A stretch of DNA of 42,367 nt, taken from positions 1 through 42,367 of the forward strand of contig JAVKDP010000080.1 of assembly GCA_040222185.1 (NCBI GenBank), given 5' to 3'. Below, piece by piece: positions 8,801 to 17,622 of the stretch. Under the pieces are notes generated by a model. The model was not told where the DNA came from and did no database searches. It worked only from the letters and a program-made list of their open reading frames with translations. This stretch comes from JAVKDP01 sp040222185. Lineage in GTDB: Bacteria; Bacteroidota; Rhodothermia; Balneolales; Balneolaceae. The first letter of the stretch is position 1. Every line of letters begins with the position of its first letter. Position numbers and translations under genes: made by a program.

Positions 8801-9277
8801 AATCTGTCTTTTAGCAGAGAAGAATGACGTTAAGAGGTACTGGCAATCAAACTCCATAATGCCCTGGATTACATTCGCGGAATGATTTAATTGTTTGTTA
8901 TCAGCGATATTGAATACACTTCCACAGGCACCTGCTTTAGAATCTGAAGCCCCAAAAACAATGGTACCAATCTTGGCCCAAACCAGCGCTCCTGCACACA
9001 TTGCACAAGGTTCAAGAGTAACGTAAAGAGTGCAGTCAGATAAATATTTTTCTTCTAAAGTATCACAAGCAGCAGATACTGCAAGCATTTCTGCATGGGC
9101 AGTCGGGTCCCCTAATTTCTCAACCTGATTATATCCTTTACCCACAATAGAACCATTGTGAACTACTATTGCACCAACTGGAACTTCTCCTTCTTCAAAA
9201 GCTTGTTCAGCTAGCATAATAGCTTTTGCCATGAATCTTTGGTGCTGTTGCCAAATAGGACTATCTAATTTGTTCAT
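8792..9277 (-). CDS. tadA: tRNA(adenosine34) deaminase TadA
   Basis: 161 aa, the usual length. It converts A34 to inosine in tRNA-Arg(ACG). The zinc and catalytic motifs are complete: HAE (His61, Glu63) and PCAMC (Cys91, Cys94). EVPVGAIVV near residue 31 and the ALVWAKIGTIVFGASD segment are also typical. A general cytidine/deoxycytidylate deaminase is the alternative, but the motif set favours TadA. Its last bases overlap the end of the convergent fusion gene by 9 bases. Confidence 0.88.
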   Translation of the reverse strand: MNKLDSPIWQQHQRFMAKAIMLAEQAFEEGEVPVGAIVVHNGSIVGKGYNQVEKLGDPTAHAEMLAVSAACDTLEEKYLSDCTLYVTLEPCAMCAGALVWAKIGTIVFGASDSKAGACGSVFNIADNKQLNHSANVIQGIMEFDCQYLLTSFFSAKRQISS

Positions 9278-9336
9278 CTAGGTTGATTGATGTGTTCTAT
9301 TTTGTATACCTTCGGGGGCAAAATAAATCAATTCGT

Positions 9337-9879
9337 ATGCAAAAAGTAGAAGAAAGTATAAAAGAGTATCTGTTAGACAATATCAGGACTATCCCGGATT
9401 TCCCTAAACCAGGTATTCAATTTAAGGATATAACAACCTTATTGTCTGACAAAAAAGCACTCAGGCTCACTTCTTTTCTACTTTCTGAGCCATTTCTTGA
9501 GATGGATGTTGATTATGTAGTGGGCCTTGAATCTCGTGGGTTTTTATTTGGTACCAATATGGCTCAAGATTTAAATGCCGGTTTCATACCCGTTCGAAAG
9601 CCAGGAAAACTCCCAGCTGAAACTATTTCAGAAACATACGCTTTGGAATACGGCGAGGACTCGCTTGAACTTCATAGTGATGCAATTAAACCAGGCTCGA
9701 AAGTGATTATTCATGATGACTTGATAGCTACAGGTGGTTCTGCTGGCGCCGCGACCCGGCTTATTGAACGCCTTGGGGGTGAAGTTGTGGCGTATTCTTT
9801 TATTATGGAACTTTCGTTTCTTAACGGCCGTGACACTCTTTCATCAAAAGCTCCGGTTGAAAGTATTATTATAATCTAA
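9337..9879 (+). CDS. apt: Adenine phosphoribosyltransferase
   Basis: 180 aa from the ATG at 9337, which matches family length; an in-frame ATG at 9283 would add 18 non-conserved residues. The protein salvages adenine with PRPP to make AMP. The PRPP-binding loop VIIHDDLIATGGSA is at about 123-136. The N-terminal IPDFPKPGIQFKDIT (about 19-33) and GLESRGFLFG (63-72) are diagnostic of Apt. It is divergent from tadA. Confidence 0.92.
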   Translation: MQKVEESIKEYLLDNIRTIPDFPKPGIQFKDITTLLSDKKALRLTSFLLSEPFLEMDVDYVVGLESRGFLFGTNMAQDLNAGFIPVRKPGKLPAETISETYALEYGEDSLELHSDAIKPGSKVIIHDDLIATGGSAGAATRLIERLGGEVVAYSFIMELSFLNGRDTLSSKAPVESIIII

Positions 9880-9906
9880 CAACGAAACAAAATCCTTTTC
9901 CCGGTC

Positions 9907-9941
9907 TATAATTGATTGTAACAGCAACACAATCAAGGAGG
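9907..9941 (+). promoter_or_regulatory. -10 box plus dyad overlapping the Shine-Dalgarno of the following lipoprotein gene
   Basis: TATAAT at 9907-9912 is followed by a perfect 8-bp inverted repeat, TTGATTGT (9912-9919) and ACAATCAA (9929-9936), with a 9-nt loop. The strong ribosome binding site AAGGAGG (9935-9941) begins within the right arm and lies 5 bases before the ATG. The dyad could be a repressor operator at the transcription start or an RNA hairpin that modulates the ribosome binding site. No good -35 box is visible. Confidence 0.35.
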
Positions 9942-9945
9942 ACCC

Positions 9946-10428
9946 ATGAGCAATTCACAAAAAATAGTAGGGGCTTTTTTACTTATCAGTTTTGGCTTTC
10001 TCCAGGCCTGCAATAAATCTTTTGTAGTAAAAAATGTTAATTACGCACAGCATATCGAATCAGTATTAACTCCAGATTCAAACGGAGTTGTAGAAGACGT
10101 TAGATATGGATTAAGCTACTCAATACTACCTTTTCAATTCGAGGAGTTTCAGGACTCAAGCAAGGTTATGATATCTGAAGTCAGGATGATGAGAAACTCC
10201 GACGGTTTTTATTTTATCACGGCCGACAGGTTTAAAAATGTATATGTAATGAAACCTCAAAAAGGAGAATTAAAATTGGAAAAAAAGATTCTGGTAAGTG
10301 AAAGCGGACTGGCTTCACCTGTCTTTAATTGGCGAAAGCCTGTAGTTCAGCTGATTGATAAGGTATCAGCGGAGACCTATTTACTAAATGAAAAAGGAAT
10401 TTATATCATCAAGGAGGAGCAATCATGA
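9946..10428 (+). CDS. Small predicted lipoprotein of unknown function
   Basis: 160 aa. It has a lipoprotein signal: basic N-terminus, hydrophobic core, and lipobox LQAC with Cys22. The mature part is beta-rich with no domain I recognise (for example FYFITADRFKNVYVMKP and AETYLLNEKGIYIIKE). A very strong ribosome binding site precedes it. Its stop overlaps the start of the next gene (ATGA), so the two are probably co-translated and may act together at the envelope. Confidence 0.7.
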   Translation: MSNSQKIVGAFLLISFGFLQACNKSFVVKNVNYAQHIESVLTPDSNGVVEDVRYGLSYSILPFQFEEFQDSSKVMISEVRMMRNSDGFYFITADRFKNVYVMKPQKGELKLEKKILVSESGLASPVFNWRKPVVQLIDKVSAETYLLNEKGIYIIKEEQS

Positions 10429-11660
10429 AGAAGTTTGTAAAAAATGTTGCAATACTAATATTTGTGCTAGTTCCATTTGGTCTTATTTCAGCACAGGAAA
10501 GTGATTATGAAGTAAAGTCCCAATTCTCTGAGCAATATGCTGAAATCGAAAAAAGCTTAAAGTCAGTTTCAAGTACCATACATATAGATAGTTTAAGAGG
10601 TTTAATTTTCAACCTTGAGTCAGATAATATTTCGCATCAAGACTTATTGGATAATGCTTTGTACCCATCTAGTTTTCAATCAAAAATGGCATTACTAAAA
10701 GATTTAGCTAATTCTGTGGAACAAAAAGTTTTGATTATCGAGAACCAGAATGATCGTTTATTCAAGCTTTCTACTGAGATGACTTATTATAAATCTGAAA
10801 TCGATCTGCTTACAGTGAGAACAGATTCTTTAAAACGTGCAATTGCAAACTCACAGGATAGTGAGGAAAGGCTTTCCAGGTTGGTTAAGAACTATAGAAG
10901 TAGCCTTGAACAGAGGGACGAATTGATTCTTAACGTCATAGATTCATTACTGATTTCTTATGAAGGAATGGTTGGTAACATATCCCAGGAAAATTTAAGT
11001 GAAGCTTCTGGAACAGTTTCAACTGATGGTAATCCTTTAGCATTTGTTGAAACTATAATCGACGAAAATACTGAATGGGCTAAAACTAATACGAATACAC
11101 TTTCAGTTGAAGATCATTTAAGGATGTATGCAGTTCAAAATCATTTTGCTAATACATGGGAGCTTGTAGGAGACAAGATGCTTCAAGTATATGGTGGAAA
11201 TAACCCAAATGAATGGAAGGCTGAAATTGACTCAGGACTAAAAGACTGGAGAATGGCAACTTCACAGAAAATGTGGAAGTCAATGGATCAATATCTTGAG
11301 TTTTCGAGTGTAGATCTCGATGCTTTTGATAACAAAAGTAGCTTTTTCAATGCGCTAGATAACTTTATTGCAAGTGCCCAGGAAAAAAGTAAAACCGGAG
11401 TTCTTACATCAAAAAATTATGAAGAATATAAAGAGTTTGAAAAGTTCTGGTCTGCCAAAGTAAAAAACGAATGGAGCAACCTAATTCAGGATGCTGAAAT
11501 ACTGACTGTTTCACAGATTAGTTCTATCGATCAGAAGTTGGATACCTGGGAAGTAGAATCCCGACCAATTCACCCGCTATTAATCGTTTTTATAGTAATA
11601 ACTATAACCGCACTTGCAGGCTTCATATTTGTGATGTTTAAATCGAAAGTGACCACATAA
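10425..11660 (+). CDS. Exported coiled-coil protein with C-terminal membrane anchor, unknown function
   Basis: 411 aa. A signal peptide or anchor spans 1-23 (cleavage near ISAQ). Long helical, coiled-coil-prone segments lie at about 85-165. The middle is rich in Trp and charged residues (TEWAKTNTNTL, KDWRMATSQKMW). The C-terminus holds one hydrophobic helix (PLLIVFIVITITALAGFIFVM, about 381-401) and a short basic tail. The plan is a periplasmic rod tethered at the inner membrane. I do not recognise the family. It is preceded by an AAGGAGG-type ribosome binding site, overlaps the lipoprotein gene and is followed by a clear terminator, so the two genes form a unit. Confidence 0.7.
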   Translation: MKKFVKNVAILIFVLVPFGLISAQESDYEVKSQFSEQYAEIEKSLKSVSSTIHIDSLRGLIFNLESDNISHQDLLDNALYPSSFQSKMALLKDLANSVEQKVLIIENQNDRLFKLSTEMTYYKSEIDLLTVRTDSLKRAIANSQDSEERLSRLVKNYRSSLEQRDELILNVIDSLLISYEGMVGNISQENLSEASGTVSTDGNPLAFVETIIDENTEWAKTNTNTLSVEDHLRMYAVQNHFANTWELVGDKMLQVYGGNNPNEWKAEIDSGLKDWRMATSQKMWKSMDQYLEFSSVDLDAFDNKSSFFNALDNFIASAQEKSKTGVLTSKNYEEYKEFEKFWSAKVKNEWSNLIQDAEILTVSQISSIDQKLDTWEVESRPIHPLLIVFIVITITALAGFIFVMFKSKVTT

Positions 11661-11673
11661 TTATTTTTACATT

Positions 11674-11699
11674 AAAGCCAGTATTCCGCTGGCTTTTTT
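11674..11699 (+). terminator. Rho-independent terminator
   Basis: AAAGCCAG (11674-11681) and CTGGCTTT (11689-11696) form a perfect stem with a 7-nt loop, followed by a T run. It ends the two-gene lipoprotein/coiled-coil unit. Confidence 0.85.
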
Positions 11700-11737
11700 A
11701 TTTACATTCAGTATCCAACGAACCAAAAAGGATTAGA

Positions 11738-12250
11738 ATGAAACGGTTTACTTTTTTAGTTGTACTACTGGCCACCGTATTGGGCTCTTTTTCGGCTTTC
11801 GCGTATCAACCCGAACCCACCACCTTAATTTTTGTAAGGCACGCTGAGAAAGCTGATGATGGAACACGTAATCCACCTTTAAATGAAAAAGGTATGGAAA
11901 GAGCGAAGAACCTGGCAACCGTACTTTCAGAAGGGTATGATTTAGCAGCAATTTATAGTACTCCATACCTGCGGACTGAATTAACTGCAGCACCTACTGC
12001 AGAATCTCTTGAACTCGAAATACAATCCTATGGATTCGATGATCCAAATGGATTCCTTAGTGGCTTAATTTCGGAGAATAGGGGCAAGGCAGTGCTTATT
12101 GTTGGGCATTCAAATACAACTCCTAATTTTATGAACAGAGTTTTAGGTGAGGAGAAATACTCCCAGTTCGATGAAAAGGCATATGGTGATGTTTATGTAA
12201 TCACAACCACAGAACTAGGATCAGGTACTGTCAAAGTACTTGAGTTCTGA
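11738..12250 (+). CDS. Exported histidine phosphatase superfamily protein
   Basis: 170 aa with a signal peptide (about 1-22, cleavage near AFA). The phosphohistidine motif FVRHAEK is at 32-38 (Arg34, His35), followed by LNEKGMERA and the second catalytic His in IVGHSNTTP. This is the branch-2-like or SixA/phosphoglycerate-mutase-like fold, here exported, so it is probably a periplasmic phosphatase. The substrate is unknown. It is convergent with the VWA-like gene and shares almost no spacer with it. Confidence 0.75.
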   Translation: MKRFTFLVVLLATVLGSFSAFAYQPEPTTLIFVRHAEKADDGTRNPPLNEKGMERAKNLATVLSEGYDLAAIYSTPYLRTELTAAPTAESLELEIQSYGFDDPNGFLSGLISENRGKAVLIVGHSNTTPNFMNRVLGEEKYSQFDEKAYGDVYVITTTELGSGTVKVLEF

Positions 12251-14353
12251 TTAAGGAAGAGCAAATTTTTTACGAAGTAGCCACTCACTACTTAAAAGAA
12301 CAAGTACTAGGATAAACCAGAAGATAGATCTAATAGGAAAGAGGTAGTTTTCAATCACTTCCTCTTTAGTTTGTAAAAGGCCATCGTTATCCAGAGTGCT
12401 CCAGAAACCTTCAAGTTGATTAAAGTAAAAGAAGCTTCCACCAGTTTGATTTGCTAATGATGTAAGTAACTCATCATTCCTGATAGTGTTTACATACTCG
12501 GTACTGGATTCCTCAATGAGAAATTCGCCTGTTTGAGTATCAATTTCACGGTCTACTTTTCTTGCTGTAGCTGTAAAAGTATAAAGACCTGAAGACAATG
12601 GAGGCAGCTCTACGGAGTAAGTACCTGTACCAGAGTTTCGCATATTGTAAGAACCCTGGAATTCACTATTGGAATTAATATTCACCTCAATAGTGGCATT
12701 AGACTCTGATTCACCACTTTCGTTATTCAGGTTTGCATTGATGAGTACACGTTCGGAAATATTGAAAGATGATTTTGCAGGACTGATTTTCAACTTCCTG
12801 TTATCAGGATCATTACTGGTCCATGTAGCAATATTCGAAAAGAGCTGAGTAATAAAATCTCTTTCCGTCACATTTGTACTTTGATACATTTTATACCATC
12901 CCCAGGCAGAAATATCAACCCGCCTTATATTTCCTCTTTCAACAATACTTACCAAAGGATTGTCATTTTGGATTCCCTGGTAACTGCTATTGAAGATTGT
13001 ACTTGCATCAAGGGCTGTTAGTATAGTTCTCAAAGAACCTTTTAACGGTGCCAGGTTATCATAACCTACTTCAGGGAGTTCAAGTATAGGATGCTCATTG
13101 GTATTTGGATTCGGAGAGAGAGTTAACTGAAACAGCCGGGATCCTGAGTGCTGAATTAATGAAATGCTCTGAAAGTTTGGATTTCTGTTCAGCCTTTTTT
13201 GTGGAAGCTGAAGATAAAGACTCGGAAGTTCTTCAAATCCTCTGAGTAAATCCGGATTAAAAGAAGTAGGAGGTAATCCATGAAAGATTATGAGGTCAGC
13301 ACCTGATAGTTCCGGTAAACCATTTTCTATAAAACGATTACCTAACCAGGTAAACGCATTTAGTTCAATGTTCTCATCACCGGAGAGGATTGATCGAAGC
13401 ATTTTTACATCAGGGTGTACTTCAAAAGCAATATGAACCATCTTTATTTTGCTGTCAGAAACATCAATAGAAACAGTCTTAGAGTTATTCTCAGTTGACC
13501 ATTCACCATCCAGGTCATCCACTTCAATAGTGAATTGTTGTAATCCAGGTCTTGTAAGCTCTAATTCAAACGTAGTTGAGATAACTTCTTCTTCAAACTG
13601 AAAATTCAGTTCTTTTTGATCAAGTAAATTACCTTCTGAGTTTCGTATTCGGATAGAGCTGTTGTTATCGGAATAACCATTTTGCTTAACAGAAACTTCT
13701 ACAAGATGTTGAGTATTTGTATACCCGGTAGAATTGGTTAGCACATTACTTAGCACGATATCACGAACAACAGAAGTATCCCCAAGTGCTATGGTATAAA
13801 TTGGTGTTGAAAGATTAGAAGCCTGAATAACCGGGTTTCTGCCAAAAGTGATAATACCATCACTAAGAAGAACAATAGCATCAAAATTGTCCTCTAATTC
13901 CTGAACTTGCGTAATTGCGGCTGTGAAATTGGTTTCGGTATCTCGGAATTTAAGTGAGTCTGGGCTACGGAGTTGAGTTGATGAAGCTCCAATAGTAAAG
14001 AATTCCGCATCAAAACCAGACGAGTTTTCAATGTTTAAGAAACTTAATGCCTCCAGGTACGATGTAGTACCTTCGTAACTGCCTTTATTGATAGTTACAC
14101 TTTCTGAGTCATCAAATAAAAAAAGAAGCTTAGGATTCCTGTTATTAATGTCTGAAGTGAAGTAGTATGGATTCAGGAAGAGTAGCAGTAGAAGTAAAAA
14201 GGCACTGGAACGCAGTAGAACAAGTATAATGCGAGAGTAAGTAGGAATACTCTTTAGTTTACGATAAGAACTCCAGGCAATAGCTACCAGTATAACGGCA
14301 ATTAAAATTACTAAAAGAGTCGGTAAACTATTTTGAAAGCCCTGAAATTCCAC
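12251..14353 (-). CDS. Membrane protein with VWA-like domain, partner of MoxR
   Basis: 700 aa. Two membrane helices lie at the N-terminus (about 11-29 and 41-60) and one at the C-terminus (about 670-690). Residues about 75-200 form a VWA-like domain: FLFDDSESV carries the MIDAS DxSxS (Asp81, Ser83, Ser85), and IVLLSDGIITFG is the later strand and loop. The middle is beta-rich (immunoglobulin- or CARDB-like), with extended Ser/Asn-rich strands. It matches the large VWA/glutamine-amidotransferase-like membrane proteins that accompany MoxR ATPases (BatA-type loci). The start lies 20 bases after the moxR stop, so they are co-transcribed. The process served is not known. Confidence 0.7.
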   Translation of the reverse strand: MEFQGFQNSLPTLLVILIAVILVAIAWSSYRKLKSIPTYSRIILVLLRSSAFLLLLLLFLNPYYFTSDINNRNPKLLFLFDDSESVTINKGSYEGTTSYLEALSFLNIENSSGFDAEFFTIGASSTQLRSPDSLKFRDTETNFTAAITQVQELEDNFDAIVLLSDGIITFGRNPVIQASNLSTPIYTIALGDTSVVRDIVLSNVLTNSTGYTNTQHLVEVSVKQNGYSDNNSSIRIRNSEGNLLDQKELNFQFEEEVISTTFELELTRPGLQQFTIEVDDLDGEWSTENNSKTVSIDVSDSKIKMVHIAFEVHPDVKMLRSILSGDENIELNAFTWLGNRFIENGLPELSGADLIIFHGLPPTSFNPDLLRGFEELPSLYLQLPQKRLNRNPNFQSISLIQHSGSRLFQLTLSPNPNTNEHPILELPEVGYDNLAPLKGSLRTILTALDASTIFNSSYQGIQNDNPLVSIVERGNIRRVDISAWGWYKMYQSTNVTERDFITQLFSNIATWTSNDPDNRKLKISPAKSSFNISERVLINANLNNESGESESNATIEVNINSNSEFQGSYNMRNSGTGTYSVELPPLSSGLYTFTATARKVDREIDTQTGEFLIEESSTEYVNTIRNDELLTSLANQTGGSFFYFNQLEGFWSTLDNDGLLQTKEEVIENYLFPIRSIFWFILVLVLLSSEWLLRKKFALP

Positions 14354-14373
14354 ATCAATGTATTAAGATGTAT

Positions 14374-15369
14374 TTAATGAACATCATCAAGCAATTTATT
14401 AATTAGCTTAACAGTGGTATAGCCTTCGGCTTCAGCAGCATAATTATTGACTATTCTATGCCGTAATACAGGGACAGCAAGTTCACGTATATCTTCTTCT
14501 GTGACATTATATCTACCCCTGGAAAGAGCTCTTGCCTTGCCGCCTAAAATGAGATATTGAGAAGCACGTGGACCGGCTCCCCAGCTCATATATTTTTTTA
14601 TGTAATCGGGAGCAATGTCTGAATTAGGGCGTGTCATGCCAACCAACTTCACAGCATAATCCAATACACTTTCAGGAACAGGAACTTCCCGGACTATAGA
14701 TTGTAGAGCTTCTAACTTTTCTTTTTCAAGTATTGGGTTGGTAGTAGCCTGAGTTTTAGAAGTAGTTTGGCTTACAATTGCTTTTTCTTCTTCAAAAGAT
14801 GGGTAATCCACCCAGATGTTAAACATAAACCGATCTAGCTGAGCTTCAGGAAGAGGGTAGGTTCCCTCTTGTTCAATTGGGTTCTGAGTAGCTAAAACGA
14901 AGAAAGGGGTGTCAAGGTCGTATGTAGTTCCGGAAGCTGTAACATGATATTCCTGCATCCCTTCAAGTAGAGCCGCCTGTGTTTTGGGCGGTGTACGGTT
15001 TATCTCATCAGCAAGTACAATATTTGCAAAGATTGGCCCTTTAATGAATTTGAATTCTTTAGTGCCCTTATCTTTGTTTTCTTCGATGATCTCAGTACCG
15101 GTAATATCACCAGGCATAAGGTCAGGTGTAAATTGTATTCTGTTAAAAGAAAGGTTCAAAGAATCTGCAAGAGTACGTATCAAAAGAGTTTTTGCTAACC
15201 CGGGAACACCAACTAGCACACAATGTCCTTTCGAAAATAAGCTGATTAGCAGCAAGTCAATGATATCATCTTGTCCTACTATGATTTTATGAATCTCTTT
15301 TTTAATATCAGAAAATGCTGTTCCAAACTCATCGGCAAGTTGCACCGGGTCCAATTCTTCGTTCGTCAT
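14374..15369 (-). CDS. MoxR-family AAA+ ATPase
   Basis: 331 aa. Walker A GVPGLAKT is at 54-61, Walker B/DEINR at about 121-125 with PPKTQAALLEGMQE, sensor LATQNPIEQEGTYPLPEAQLDRF in the middle, and a C-terminal lid domain. This is a textbook MoxR protein: a chaperone-like ATPase that works with VWA proteins, here the gene directly downstream. The start codon overlaps the stop of the surA-like gene. Confidence 0.92.
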   Translation of the reverse strand: MTNEELDPVQLADEFGTAFSDIKKEIHKIIVGQDDIIDLLLISLFSKGHCVLVGVPGLAKTLLIRTLADSLNLSFNRIQFTPDLMPGDITGTEIIEENKDKGTKEFKFIKGPIFANIVLADEINRTPPKTQAALLEGMQEYHVTASGTTYDLDTPFFVLATQNPIEQEGTYPLPEAQLDRFMFNIWVDYPSFEEEKAIVSQTTSKTQATTNPILEKEKLEALQSIVREVPVPESVLDYAVKLVGMTRPNSDIAPDYIKKYMSWGAGPRASQYLILGGKARALSRGRYNVTEEDIRELAVPVLRHRIVNNYAAEAEGYTTVKLINKLLDDVH

Positions 15370-16730
15370 TAATTAATCTCCGAATATGGGCTATTAATTC
15401 TGTATTCGATATACACATCATCACGAAGCTCCTGAATCCATTCAGCGTATAGCTTAAACTGTTTTTGTTGAAGTGCAATTGATTTTAGCCGTTCATAATC
15501 GGTTTCTAAACTTGCAATATGCTCCGGTATCTGCCTGTCAAGGCGTACAATTCTATAAGCTTTACCAGAATTCGCGTTATTAGGATTAAAGGGCTTAGGA
15601 TCAGAAATACTGCCCACTTCATCCATTAGTAGTACAATCCTGTAAAGTGCAGGATCCAGGCGGTTAAGAGGGATTAGTCGATCTCCTGTTTGAGGATCTG
15701 TTACTTTTCCACCTGCTACTTTAGTGATTGGATCTTCACTTACTCTTTTCGCAAAGGATGAAAAGCTAAGTTCAGGCATAGAAATCAAACTATCTCTGAT
15801 GGCATTCAATCTTGTGATAGCAAAATCATCATCCAGTTCAGAGGCGTCAACCGAAATTAGTATATGACGCGTCTCGATTTGATCTCCAACTCTTTTTACC
15901 AGCTCAATGATGTGAAACCCAAAATCTGTTTTAACAACTTCCGAGATTTGTCCTGGTTGTAGTGCAGAAGCGGCAGCAGAATATTCAGATACAAGATCAT
16001 TCAAAGACATCATAGGCAGTAATCCGCCTCTTGGTTTAGATGGTCCGTCGCTGTGGCGTCTTGCTAGCTCTTCAAGAGAAACACCATGTGTAATGATTGA
16101 GTCTCTTAACAAGTTTGCAAACTCAAAAGAAGCTTGCTCAGCATCTCTTTTTGCAGGAGGGAGGATTACAATTTGCGATAGTGAAACCTGCTCAGGTATT
16201 GTAGGTAGTGAATCTTTTGGAATAGAGTTGAAAAACTCAGCTACTTCAGGTCTGGCAATGGTAATAGTTTGAATTTTTGTACTTCGCACTGTTTCTGTGA
16301 TCATTTGCTCCCTGAAATCATCTCTGAAATCAGCTTTAACCTGGATAATAGACTTTCCAAATGCCTGCTCTAACGCTCGCTCGCTACCTGCTTGTTGTAT
16401 TAACTGGGCAACCCTTTGATCCATTTGACGGTTAACTTGTTCATCTGGCACAGTAACAGAGTCAATCTTAGCTTTTTCCAGCAGTATCAAATTCTCTATG
16501 GTTGTTTCAAGAAACTGGTACCAAAGATCAGGTGTAAAGTTAATTGGCTGTCCGTAGCTTTGAGATTGCCTTAAATAGTTGGCAACGTCGTTGTCAATTT
16601 CTGACTTTAAAATTGGAGTACTGTTTACTAATGCAACTATCTGATCAGCTGGCGTCTGAACCTGAGCATGAGATTCAGTACTGAAAAGGGTGAGTAATAG
16701 TAGTAAAGGGAGTATGAAAATGGATTTCAT
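15369..16730 (-). CDS. surA: SurA-like periplasmic peptidyl-prolyl isomerase/chaperone
   Basis: 453 aa from the ATG whose complement ends at 16730; this gives a clean signal peptide (MKSIFILPLLLLLTLFSTES). A longer frame begins at 16805, inside the preceding gene, but its extra residues do not look like a signal. A SurA N-domain is present (DQIVALVNSTPILKSEID), followed by two parvulin-type segments: one with SLSQIVILPP, RHSDGPSKPRGGLLP and TDFGFHIIELVKR, another with TRHILISV and SEDPITKVAGGKV. It should assist outer-membrane protein folding. It is the third foldase-like gene in the run. Confidence 0.85.
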   Translation of the reverse strand: MKSIFILPLLLLLTLFSTESHAQVQTPADQIVALVNSTPILKSEIDNDVANYLRQSQSYGQPINFTPDLWYQFLETTIENLILLEKAKIDSVTVPDEQVNRQMDQRVAQLIQQAGSERALEQAFGKSIIQVKADFRDDFREQMITETVRSTKIQTITIARPEVAEFFNSIPKDSLPTIPEQVSLSQIVILPPAKRDAEQASFEFANLLRDSIITHGVSLEELARRHSDGPSKPRGGLLPMMSLNDLVSEYSAAASALQPGQISEVVKTDFGFHIIELVKRVGDQIETRHILISVDASELDDDFAITRLNAIRDSLISMPELSFSSFAKRVSEDPITKVAGGKVTDPQTGDRLIPLNRLDPALYRIVLLMDEVGSISDPKPFNPNNANSGKAYRIVRLDRQIPEHIASLETDYERLKSIALQQKQFKLYAEWIQELRDDVYIEYRINSPYSEIN

Positions 16731-16767
16731 TATAATATTTTTATTCAAAATAGATGTATTTCTGTAA

Positions 16768-17622
16768 TTAATTCTGCTGTACAACGTCGAACTCTTCAAT
16801 TTCATTATTCGCTTGAGCCTGAAGATAAAGATTCTTTACATAGGTATCGAAAGATATGCGTCTTTTTTCAAGGATTAACCATTCTTTGATTTGATCAATA
16901 AGCCAGTTAAGATCAGGGTGATCTCCTTTAGCTCGTTCTTCTAACAATTGTACAAAATGGTATTCGCTTCCAACTCTCTCGATTACCGATATTTCAGAAA
17001 TCCCGATTACTTTAAGATACCTGTTTAGTATTCGAACATCACCACCAGCTGAAGATTCAGGCCAGAATAATTCTGACTCACGGATGGTTTTATCAGGGTT
17101 AGTAGCATAGTTTTCAGCTACATCTTCCCATTCAATACCTCTTAGTAAATCAAGACGGGCTTTTTGAGCGTTTGTGATTGAAGTAGTTATTAGATGCCGG
17201 TAGCGCACATATCTTTCTTCTAACACAAAGCTATCTTTATTCTTTTGATAGTAGGAGCGAGCTTCTTCATCGGTAACAACCAGTTCGGCATCCATTTCTC
17301 CAATTATATAATCTTGCGCTGCTTTAGTCAGAAAATCTTCTCTTAGAGACTGAAGTCGCTTCTGAATTAGCGGTTTGCGCTGAATTTGTAACCTGTATGC
17401 TTCCTGAAGGATAATCTGTTTCTGAATCCAGTCTTGTCTGAATTCAGAGTATGCCAACACACTATCTTTCTCAAAGATATGAGAGGGGATCACACTTTTA
17501 GCTTCTGAAAAAGTGAGTTCTGCAGAACCAACCCTTGCAAGAATAGGCTCTGCATTTTTTGACTTCCTGGTGCACCCAGTAAATATGAAAAGCAGTAGTG
17601 CAAAGATGGCTGTTATTCTCAT
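16768..17622 (-). CDS. SurA/PpiC-like lipoprotein, probably without isomerase activity
   Basis: 284 aa lipoprotein: signal with lipobox FTGC (Cys17). It has a SurA-type N-region (ILARVGSAELTFSEAK; long helices with FRQDWIQKQIILQEAYRLQ) and a shorter, degenerate parvulin-like segment (YVRYRHLI...VAENYATNP...FVQLLEERAKG). The GG/LP parvulin core is poor, so I expect a chaperone rather than an isomerase. Its start shares one base with the stop of the larger PPIase gene, showing tight coupling. Confidence 0.65.
   Translation of the reverse strand: MRITAIFALLLFIFTGCTRKSKNAEPILARVGSAELTFSEAKSVIPSHIFEKDSVLAYSEFRQDWIQKQIILQEAYRLQIQRKPLIQKRLQSLREDFLTKAAQDYIIGEMDAELVVTDEEARSYYQKNKDSFVLEERYVRYRHLITTSITNAQKARLDLLRGIEWEDVAENYATNPDKTIRESELFWPESSAGGDVRILNRYLKVIGISEISVIERVGSEYHFVQLLEERAKGDHPDLNWLIDQIKEWLILEKRRISFDTYVKNLYLQAQANNEIEEFDVVQQN

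Noticed and set aside
9283..9336. Upstream start for apt
   Set aside because: The added 18 residues are not conserved-looking, and the ATG at 9337 gives the standard family length.
16731..16805. Upstream start for the SurA-like gene
   Set aside because: It lies within the previous gene and would bury the signal peptide; the ATG ending at 16730 gives a clean signal sequence.
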